From Planctomycetota bacterium (GTDB taxonomy: Bacteria > Planctomycetota > Phycisphaerae > Sedimentisphaerales > Anaerobacaceae): a stretch of 64,000 nt of DNA. The notes beneath the pieces are model-generated. The model searched no databases, had not been told where the DNA came from, and worked only from the letters and a program-made list of their open reading frames with translations. The stretch lies in assembly GCA_013349615.1 (NCBI GenBank), contig DUZJ01000002.1, positions 1-64,000 of the forward strand. The letters run 5' to 3'. The stretch's first letter is position 1. The number at the start of each line of letters is the position of its first letter. The position numbers were made by a program, and so were the translations under genes. Shown one piece after another: positions 38,701-50,700 of the stretch.

Positions 38701-41700
38701 ATGCTATCCTGGACGCCATTAACATCGCAAAGCCCGGTGATTCACTTATCGTGGCTGCCGGCACTTATAACGGCGGTATCGACTTCCAGGGCAAAGAGCT
38801 TAGATTGTTTAGCACTAATCCTGACGACCCGAATATTGTTGCGCAGACGATTATTGATTGTCAGCAGAGCGGCCGCGCCTTTACCTTCAATAATGGTGAA
38901 GGTCCTGAGACAGTTATAGACGGCTTTACAATAATCAATGGCAGCCTCTCCAGTCAACCCGGCGGAGCTATATATTGTGGTTCCGGCACCAGTCCGACTA
39001 TTGTAAATCTAATAATAAGCAATTGCAGGGTTAGTTTTTCGAGCGGTGGTGCGATATTTATCGATTCCGGCAGCACTCCGAGCATTAACAACGTTACGAT
39101 AAATGACTGCAGCGTTTATCTCGGCGTTGGTGGTGGTGTATGTATTAATACCGAGACCAGTATTACGCTCAGTTACTGCACAATTAGCAATTGCAGAGCT
39201 TTTGGTGGCTCCGGTGGGGCTGTTTACGCAGTTGCCGGCAGTTCGCCTACGTTTGTCGGTTGTAACTTCAGCAGCAGTAGGGCCGCCAATGGTGGCGGAC
39301 TCTTCTTCGGCCTCGATAGCACGTCAACGCTCAGCCAATGCTCATTGGCTGACAACACTGCGTTTTATGATGGTGGTGCAATCTTCTACAGCTCGGGCTG
39401 TGTGTCAGAAATGAACGATTGTACGTTAACCGGCAATAGCGCTAATGAGGATGGAGGTGGTATCGGTTATGCCGCTGACAACTCGATAATGATTGTCGGC
39501 AGCAACTTTGCAAGGAACTCGGCGCAGTACGGTGGAGGATTGTATTTCGACCCGTCCTGTTCAGGGACAATTGCGGAGAGTGTATTCCTAAACAATATCG
39601 CGACCGAAGACGGAGGTGCGATATACCTTAGCGATTCTGATGAATTGGCGATTTCCGACTGCCGTATCGCGTACAATTCGGCTGCCCGTGGTGGTGGTAT
39701 CTACGGCATTGATTGTTCTGATTCGACCATTATCGGCTGCTCAATCACCAACAACGAAGCTACGCAGGGTGCTGTATGGTACGAGTTCTATAACCGCGAC
39801 CCGAATGACCCGAATTTGCCGATAGGCCCGCCCGATCCCAATGGTAGCTTAGATGATCCAAACTACATCGCTGTCCCGCAGACGAGTGGCACTGGGATAG
39901 CTCAAGGCGGCGGTATATATTCGTTCGAGGGTCCGAGTCTGATAGCTGATTGTAACATCAGTTACAACACGGCCAACACTTCAGGTGGAGGTGTGTACCT
40001 CGCTGGTGACTTCAGTCCAGAGTTGAGGAACTGTCTGATAGCCGACAATAGGGCAGGCAGAGACGGCGGAGGTATTTCAGCTAATTGGCAGGTGAACGCT
40101 TTCATCTCTAATTGTACGATAGCTGATAACGAAGTTATGGGACTGCTTTCTTTTGGAGGAGGCCTGTACTGCTCCTATGAAAGCAATGTCGAAGTTATCG
40201 ACTCCATCATTTGGAACAATTTGGGCAGTCCCGGTACTGAGGGCTACCAGGTTGCGGTAGCGAGCGGCGACTTGTCTTATCCGCTGCCGTCGACGGTCAA
40301 TATTACTTATAGTGACATCGGGCCATCCGAAGTTGGAGCGGGTCCCACCCTGGATCCGAATTTGCTTGACCCGAACATGCCGGACTACTTTATTTACAGC
40401 ACTTTTGATACAAGTGTTGACCACAACTGGCCTGGCTCTTATGGCATTGACGGATGGGTGGGCAGCGATGGAATCCACAGGATTATTCACTATAGTGGTC
40501 CAAAGGAAATTGATCTTATTAATTCAATCGCCTATATTCACACTGTTACCGTCCCGCCCGGTGCCGATTTCCATTCGCATCCGAGCAATCCTTATTCAAC
40601 CGGACCTATCGCCCCAAGAACACGCACCCTTGAAAGGACTTTCGACATTGGCGTGAGCCTAAGCCATGGTAATGAATTCTGGGTGGATGCCGCCACTAAC
40701 GAGATATACATAGGGGCCGCCAGATACGGCATTCGAAAATTTGTATTCGACCCGAACGCGAACAATCCTGTAGCAGGCGGGCCTGCGGGCAACTATGTGT
40801 TCGACTCCATTATTGCTCCAGCAAGTCCTATTGATGAAGACGGCTGGACAACGCAGACACTCGCCTATGACCCGGATAATGACATATGGTATGCCGGGGC
40901 GATATCCTATTACTGGTACGAGGCGGACAGGACAATATGGAAGTATGACGGGTCCCAGGGGCCTGACGGTCAATGGGAGATTGCATTTACGTACGAAGAA
41001 GGTGATCACCACGATGGAATGGAGTTCATCAATGGGTATCTGTTCCTGGCTGACAACCAAGGTGACTATATTTTCCAGTATACGCCGGACGGCACGTTGG
41101 TTAACACCTTCTATTTTGAGCCTCTTGAGCACATGCTTGAAGGGATGGGATTTGGCGCATTGGAACACTTCTGGGTCGGCTCACATGGGGAAGTAGAGGG
41201 GGTAGGCAGTAGGATTACAGAGCTCGGTGGCGGACTTTTACAGATGGGACTTCAAGGAGGAATATTAGGTTTCCCCATCTATGTTGAGCAGAGCTGCACA
41301 CTCGACGGGTGGGATTGGGACCCCAACACACATCTCTGGGACCCCAACAACGCCGACAGCAACAACATTAGCAAAGACCCGCTCTTTGTTGCCGGTTACT
41401 ATCTAAGCCAGATTGCTGCCGATCAAGACGTAAACAGCCCATGTGTCGATTCTGGAAGCGCCGATGCCAATGAGCCTAATATCGGCATGCATACATATAC
41501 CACCAGAACCGATGGTGTCAATGACGTCAACATCGTCGATATGGGTTATCACTATAGTCAGGGGCTCACTCGGTACGTGTTAACTGTCAGTGTGGTCGAT
41601 GCTAATGGCGTGGTTGTTGTTGAGCCGAATCTTGCCCACGGCTATGTCGAGCCGAACACGGCCGTAGTCTACGAGGGCTACGAGGACAATGTAATAGAGC

Positions 41701-44700
41701 TCACTGCGTATCCCGGTGTTAGCTACAAAGTAAAGAAATGGACAGGCACTGATGACGATACCATAACCGGCCGCCACAACACCGTCACTTTGACCGAAGA
41801 CAAACACGTTACCATTGAATTCGAGCAGGCCCCTCTGTACGATTTGTTCCTGTACGTAATTGGCACCGATGCGAATGGCACGCTGGAACCGGACACCCCC
41901 TGGATTGACTACGATCCAAATCTCGGTCCCTACGGTGCCTACCAGTACTATGCCGGCACCGAGGTTACCCTGGTTGCAAAAGCCGACCCGAACTACGAAG
42001 TCAGATATTGGTTCGGAACTGATGATGATTCGTCCAAAGAATCAAACAATATTGTAACCATTGATAGTAATGAGTATGTCGCAGTCGAATTCGGGAGGGT
42101 TGGGTACAATATCATTAACCTGTACGATGAGAACATGGTTCTTGACCCTCGCAGCCCGTTCCCAACGATTCAAGCTGCCGTTGACGCAGCGGGGAATAAC
42201 TACACGGTGGAGCTCACGCCAGGCGTCTATTTCGGTGTGGGTAATTATGACGTCAATCTGCGAGCAGGTTTGGACCCGAACGAGGTCAGACCGATAACTG
42301 TCCGCAGCACCGACCCGACCGATGCCGAGACGATAGAGAGTACCATTATTAACTGCAGGGGTTCAGGCCGAGCCTTCATATTCAATAGTGGAGAAGAGCC
42401 TAACAGCTATACCATATCGGGTCTTACCATTAGTAACGGCTTTGCTGCCTACGGCGGCGCCATACTATGCGACGGCGCCTCACCAACAATAAGGAATTGC
42501 AGGATAACAAATAATTATGCTACCGGTGATGGCGGTGCAATCTATTTGACAAACGCTTCACCTGTAATCATCAATACTGAGATTACCGGAAACATCGCAG
42601 GTGGATTTGGCGGAGGTATCTACGCCCAGGCAGACTCCGTTCCTGAAATTATCAACTGCTTAATCGCTTTCAACTATTCAAGCAATATTGGCGGTGCAAT
42701 GTACCTGTACGAGTCGGATGCTATCATCAGGCTCTCCACTATCGCATACAATTACGGCCTGGCCCTTGAGGAAAATAACTACGGACCCATCCCCATCGGC
42801 GGCGTTGCCGCTCGCGACTCCGACCCGGATATTAGTCACTGTATCATAGGACTCAACGGCGGTTATTATTATGGGCCGCCGGGCGACTATTTGTATGGTT
42901 ATTGGGGTAGTAACTTATATGCCGGCGACGACCTTTACGAGTGTTCGGCAACATACTCTTGCATCGAGAACGGCGATGGCGGCGACGGCAACATAGACGA
43001 TGACCCGCTGTGGATATCCGGCGGCCTTGGCCCCTTCTACCTGAGCCAGACCCAATCCGGCCAGCCAGCCACCAGCCCCTGCGTGAATGCCGGCGAACAA
43101 TATATTCTGCAAGATCTCCAGAGCACGTACAATTTGGGTAACATGACGACAAGCATTATGAATTACGCGGATGTTGGCTACGCCGACATGGGCTACCACT
43201 ATCCGTTCTTTACAGGTCCGCCTATTCAGTACAGCCTGGTGGTTGTTGTTACTGGTAATGGCCGCCTCGAATATACTTATTATGACTATTACTATACTGA
43301 CATTAACGACTACGACGTCAACACTGTTGTTGGACCGAACGAATCACCCGCAGTTGCTTACTTGAGGCCGGGCACATCGGTACAGCTCAGGGCCATACCA
43401 GACCCCAACTACCGTGTCTTCAGCTGGACCGGCACAAATGATGATACATACTTCGGCCTGACCAACAGTGTTACTATGTACGGCAGCAGGTATGTACTTA
43501 TTGAGTTCGAGCGGGCTGTCAAGCGAGTTTTGGACGTGGCCGTCGACGATCAATACCCCTACATAGCAATTCAAGAAGCCATAGATGACGCAAGAGATGG
43601 CGATGTAGTTCTCCTTCACAGCGGCACCTACGCCGGTACCGGCTTTGAGGTCATAGGCAAGAACATCACAATTACAGGCACCAATCCTGACGACCCCGAT
43701 GTTGTTGCATCTACAATTATAGATTGTACCGATGAGATCAATGGCGGTATCCACATCCTTGGCACCCCCGGAGGTACTTCCGTGCTCAGTGGCGTTACAA
43801 TAATGAACTCACATTTCGAACCACGGAGACCCTATGCTTCAGAGGGTGCTGGTGCCCGCGGCACCGATGGTGCGGACAACCTGCCTTATGCTTACGCCTA
43901 TGATATGTACGGTACAGGTGTTTTTGATATGCGCAATGTTTATGTCAGAAGCAATGCCGCTCTTACTGTCATCGGGAACCACATCATCACCAATTGTATT
44001 ATCAGAGACTGCTCGGTCACCGGAGGCGAGGCCTTTTATGGTAACGCCGGTAATGCGGAATACATGGATGGTGGTAACGGCGGTAACGGCGGCTTTGCCG
44101 GAGGTGCCGGTATCTTTATCGGCGACATCTACGATTACTATTATGAAGACGTGCTCATCTACGACCCCAATTATCCCAACGATGTCAACTATGCAATGTA
44201 TGATTATGAACAACATATGATAAGCTGGGGAAGTAGTCCACTTATTAAGAACTGTATAATTGACAACTGTGTGGCAATTGCCGGTGATGGCGCAGACGGT
44301 GGGACCAGCGGCGCGAGAGCTACCGGCGGCTCTGGAGGCGTACCCGGCCGGGCCCTCGGAGCCGGAATATACTGTGATGTGAACACGAGCCCAACATTCG
44401 AAAATTGTACGGTCACAAACTGCAGTGCCGTTGGTGGTAATGGCGGCAACGGCGGCGATGGCGAAGCTGGATATGGCTTTGGCGGCTATGGCGGATTGAG
44501 CTATGCCGACCCCTTGCAGCCTGACCCTGAAAGCTTTAGCGCGTATGGTGCCGGTGTCTATTGCGGCATTGGGTGCGAGCCTAACTTCATTAACTGCACA
44601 ATCAGCGATAATGTTACCGATGGCAGTGTAAGCGGAATAGGTGGCCTTAACATGCCCAGCTATAGGCGACAACAGCCGCTAAGAAACTACAATATCCCAA

Positions 44701-47700
44701 GCTACGGTGCCGGCCTCTATTGCGACAGCGGCTGCTCGTCAACATTTACAAACTGCACATTCCAGGGCAACCGCACTACCTATTATGGCGACTTGTACAG
44801 CGGCTACGGCGGCGGCGTATGCTTCGATGGCGGTAAAGATTATGATTATTACTTAGGCTATGGTTTCGACTATACTATTGGTTCAAGCTCCTACTATTCG
44901 AGCTATCTCTTTGATGCTAATTTTGTGAGCACTGTTTCAGCTACACTTACCGATTGTCGATTCAGCGGCAATTCCGCCTCTGTGGGCGGCGGTCTCTACG
45001 CGGTCGTGTCAGACGTGAATATTGTGGACTGCAATTTCGCCGACAATACATCCTATATTGGCGGCGGCCTGTGCTTCAACGAAAGCCTCACCTGTATTTC
45101 CGGTTCCACTATTCAACGCAATATTGTTTCTGCGGACGCTGACCCCAATGTGATGTTAGACCCTAACGATCCTAACGGCCCCAGCGGAGTTGAATTTGGC
45201 GCTGGTGGCGGTATCTATTGTTTGGCAACCGATACCCTGATGCGAACCTGCGACATCAGCTATAATTTTGCCAGCGGCTCTGGTGGAGGTGTGTATCTGG
45301 CCGTTGATCCAAACTTTGAATCCGGCGGGGACCAGGTGCTCAAGAACTGCCTGATAACCAACAACATAGCAGCCAGAGACGGTGGCGGGATTTCTGTTAA
45401 CTGGTATGCCCAACCAGTAATCTGCAATTGTACAATAGCTGATAACAATGTCAGTGAGCCGAACGGTTACGGTGGAGGTCTGTACTGCTCCTATGAAAGT
45501 CATGTAGATGTTAACGACTCCATTATCTGGGGCAACTGGGGTAATGTTGGAATTAAGGGCTCCCAGATTGCTTTATGTAGCGGCGACCTGCCCTATTCGC
45601 TGCCCTCTTCTATTACCGTTTCCTACAGTGATGTTCAAGGTTGGAAGAATGCCAGCGGCCCCAACCGGATTGATGCTAACGCCGTTTTCGTTGACCCGGG
45701 CATTGACGCCAACGATTTCGTGCACTGGGACTTCAATACCGTTATCGACGACGACCCGCTGTTTGTCAGTGGTTACTACCTGAGTCAAATCGCCGCCGGT
45801 CAATCGGCCGACAGCAATTGCATCGATGCCGGAAGTGCTGACGCATCATTGGTTGCTCTTAATGACATCAATGAGCCGAACATCAGCCTGGCTCAATACA
45901 CGACACGCATAGACGGCGTCAACGACGTCAACATCGTGGATATGGGGTATCATTATCCAATTGTTCTGTACCGGTTGACTGCCTATGTAGCAGGTGGTAA
46001 CGGCAGTGTCGTTTTCGACCCGAACGGCCGTCCGGATACCGATCCAAACAGCCGGCGGTATAACCAGCTCGCGACAGTAACACTGAAGTCAAAGCCTGAC
46101 CCGAACTATCGTGTCCAGGGATGGTACGATGTCAACGACGTCTTACTCTCTACGGGCAAGAGCCTCGAAGTGCTGATGGATTCCGACAAGGTCTTCAAGG
46201 TTCAGTACGAGCTGCCTAATATAGTCCCGGTCTTCGGTGGCGGCAACGCCATACAGCAGGCCGTTGATGCAGCATTGAGCGGTGATACTCTTATTGTCGC
46301 TGCCGGCACATACGACGGCGATATCAACTTACAGGGCAAAGACATCACAGTAGTCAGCGCCAATCCTGATGACCCTGGTATTATTGCCCAGACAATTATC
46401 GACGGCCAGCAAAGCGGGCGCGGCTTTATCTTCAATAGCAACGAAGGTCCAAACACCGTCATAAACGGCTTTACGGTAATCAACGGCAGCGTTACAGGCC
46501 AGGGCGGCGGCGGCATCTACGTTGACGTCAACAGCAGTCCGACCATTAAAAACGTTACTATAAACAACTGCAGCGTTACCGGCGCCGACGGTGGTGCAAT
46601 ATATGTCGATGCCAACAGCAGTCCGAGATTCATAAACTGCCTAATCACGAATTGCTCCGCTGATAACGGCGGCGGCGTCCATTGCGATGTCAACAGCTCC
46701 CCGCTCTTCTACCACTGCACATTCGGCAACAACTCTGCTGCCCAAATGGGCGGCGCTATGCTCTGTGACCCCAATGTCTCGATAACCGTCGAAGACTGCA
46801 ATCTCATAGACAATTCAGCGAGCTTCGGCGGCGCCTTGTATTGCGCAGCCAACTGTTCAGGAGCGATTATCAACACCATATTAGAGCGAAACTATGCGAG
46901 TGAAGATGGTGGTGCAATATATCTGGGCGAGGCTAACGACCTGTCAGTTACCGACTGCAATATCTCTTACAATACGGCCCTGCATGGCGCAGGCTTATAT
47001 TCACTCGGTTCTTTGAATCTGACAATTAGCGGATGTGAGCTTAGCTTTAACCAGGCCCCTCTCGGCTTCGTTCACCCGAATACCTCGATAGTCGGCCAAG
47101 GTGGTGGAATGTATTGCTTTGCTACAGAGGCAGTAATCAGGGACTGTGTCTTAAACGAGAATACTGCCAATACTTCCGGCGGCGGTATGTATCTGGCCGG
47201 AGAGTCGGATTACATCGAGATTATAAACTGCCTGATAACCAATAACGCAGCGGGTAGAGATGGCGGTGGTATTTCCGCCAACTGGTATGCTGAGCCTAAC
47301 ATCGCAAACTGCACATTCGCCAGCAACGCGGCACCGGGCACCTTCGGGCAACCCGGCTACACCGGCTTCGGCGGCGGCCTCTACTGCTCATATTACAGCA
47401 AGGTTGAGGTCATCGACAGCATCCTCTCGGACAACAATGCACTCAATGGCCTCGAAATCGCCGTCGCCACCGGCTTCGAACCGGCAACACTTAAGATTTC
47501 ATACAGTGATGTTCAAAGGTGGCAGATTGATGCTAACGCCGTTTTCGTTGACCCGGGCATTGACGCCAACAATTTCGTGTACTGGGACTCGAACACCGTT
47601 ATCGAAGATGACCCGCTGTTTGTCAGTGGTTACTATCTAAGCCATGTTGATGCCGGTCAATCGGCCGACAGCAATTGCATCGATGCCGGAAGCGGTGATG

Positions 47701-50700
47701 TAAATGACCCGAATATCGATATGGCAGGATATACGACACGCATAGACGGCGTCAACGACGTCAACATCGTGGATATGGGTTATCATTATCCGATTGTTCT
47801 GTACCGGTTGACTGCCTATGTAGCAGGTGGTAACGGCAGCGTCGTTTTCGACCCGAACGGCCGTCCGGATACTGACCCGAACAGCCGGCGGTATAACCAG
47901 TTCGCGATAGTAACACTAAGGTCAAAACCTGACCCGAATTATCGTGTCCAGGGGTGGTACGATGTCAACGACGTTTTACTCTCTACCGGCAAGAGCATTG
48001 AAGTGGTGATGGATTCCGACAAGGTCTTCAAGGTTCGGTACGAGCTGCCGAATGTAGTCCAGGTCTTCGGTGGCGGCAACGCCATACAGCAGGCCGTTGA
48101 TGCAGCATTGAGCGGTGATACTCTTATTGTCGCTGCCGGCACATACGACGGCGATATCAACTTACAGGGCAAAGACATCACCCTGGTCAGCACCAATCCT
48201 GATGATCCCGTCATTATTGCCCAGACCATTATCGACGGCCAGCTAAGCGGGCGCGGCTTCATCTTCAATAGCAACGAAGGTCCAAACACCATCATAGACG
48301 GCTTTATGATAATCAATGGCAGCGTTACAGGCGAGGGTGGCGGCGGCATTTACGTTGACGTCAACAGCAGTCCGACCATTAAAAACGTTGCGATAAATAA
48401 CTGCACCGCTATTGGCGCCGACGGTGGTGCAATATATGTCGATGCCAACAGCAGCCCGAGATTCATAAACTGCCTAATCACGAATTGCTCCGCTGATAAC
48501 GGCGGCGGCGCCCATTGTGATGTCAACAGCTCCCCGCTCTTCTACCACTGCACATTCGGCAACAACTCTGCAGCCCAGGTCGGCGGCGGAATACTCTGTG
48601 ACCCCAATGTCTCGATAACCGTCGAAGACTGCAATTTCACTGACAATTCAGCGAACTTCGGCGGCGCCTTGTATTGCGCAGCCAACTGTTCAGGAGAGAT
48701 TATCAACACCATATTGGAGCGAAACGATGCGAACGAAGATGGTGGTGCGATATATTTTGCCGAGGCTAACGACCTGTTAGTTACCGACTGCAATATCTCT
48801 TACAACACGGCCCTGCACGGCGCAGGCATATATTCACTCGGTTCTTTGAATCTGACGATTAGCGGATGTGAGCTCGCCTTTAACCAGGCTCCTCTCGGTT
48901 TCTTTGACCCGAACGACCCGAATGCCTTAGCGGTAATTGGCCAGGGAGGTGGAATGTGCTGCCTTGCTACAGAGGCGCTCATCAGGGATTGCGTGTTAAC
49001 CCACAATAGCGCCAATACTTCCGGCGGTGGTATATATCTGAGGGGAGAGTCGGACTACATCGAGATTATTAACTGCCTGATAATCAATAACCTGGCGGGC
49101 AGAGACGGCGGTGGTATTTCCGTTAACTGGCGCGCTGAGCCTAACATCGTAAACTGCACATTCGCCAGCAACGCGGCACCGGGCACCTTCGGACAGCTCG
49201 GCTACACCGGCTTCGGCGGCGGACTATACTGCTCATACCACAGTAACGTCGAAGTTATTGACAGCATCTTCTGGAACAACTATGCCCTTATGGGTTTCGA
49301 GATCGCCGTTGCCACCGGCTTTGAATTCGACCCGATACCGGCAAAACTTATGCTCTCTCACAGCGATATCAGGCGTGTCGCGCTCTCTGTCTGGGTTGAC
49401 AGCGGTTGTATCCTCTGGGACCCCAACGACCCGAGCAAACGGACACCATTAGATGTCAGTCATCCTGATGCTCCCTGGCTTGGCAGTACCAACAACATCG
49501 ACCTCGACCCGCTCTTTGTAACGGGACCGCTTGGTAGTTATTATCTCAGTCATATCGGCGCCGGACAGGATACAGACAGTCCTTGTATCGATAAAGGTAG
49601 TGAGCTTGCACTCTATCGCGGCCTGACAGAGCGATACACCACCCGCACCGATAATTTACCCGATGCAAAAGAGGTCGATATGGGCTATCACTACACAATC
49701 AGGCCGGAAACAGAAGAATGCAGACTCTGTGACCTGGACTATGACGGCGTCATCGATTTTAATGACCTGGCAGTATTTGTATCGCACTGGCTTGATGATG
49801 GCTGTTTAGGCAGCGACGCCGGCTGCAAGGGCACTGACTTTACGTTCGATACATTCGTTGACTTTGCAGATTATGCCTTCTTCGCCAACTGCTGGCTCGT
49901 CGAAGACGTCTGTGCTCCGGTCCCCAATCCGAGTGAGTGGCTGATTCGGCCTTATATGACGACTACAACGGCTCCTTACACAATCAGTATGACTGCCAGG
50001 ACCGCCTTTGACGGCTGGGGCTGGCCGGTACAGTACAACTTCAAGGGTGTCGTCGGCAGCAGCCACGAAAGCGGCTGGCAGGACAGCCCCACCTGGCAGG
50101 ACACCGGCCTCGACCCCAACGTTTATGGCTACAGGGTACAGGCGAAAGACGCATTAGGCAACGAGACGCTGTGGTCGGTCATCGGCTATGCAGGCACGGG
50201 AGACATAACACCGCCGGCGCCGGAGCCTGCCTGGGATTACTTCAACAATGGCGAACCTACGGCTATAAGTCCAAGCTCCATTACTATGACGGCCACCATC
50301 TCCTCCGATGAGAGCGGCGTAGAGTATTACTTCGAGGCCACAACACCTGGCGGACATGACAGCGGATGGCAGGACGAGCCCAATTATACAGACGTCAACC
50401 TTGTTCCCAACACCATGTACTGCTACAGGGTCGCGGCAAGAGACAAATCCGCCAATGCTAACCAGACCAACTGGTTCCCGCCGCCCCCAATGTCGGCAAC
50501 CTGTGTAACCACGCTTCCACCGCCGGATGTGAATGCACCAATCCCTGACCCCATGCTATGGGATATGAGCGTTGATGCGAACGGCTCTGACGGCAGGCCT
50601 CGAGAAATCTACGGTGGCGGCGACCAATACGATTACTATGCGACAATGAGAGCGGATCAAAACACCGTAGATATTGCCCCGCTTGGCGTGGCCCCCAGCG

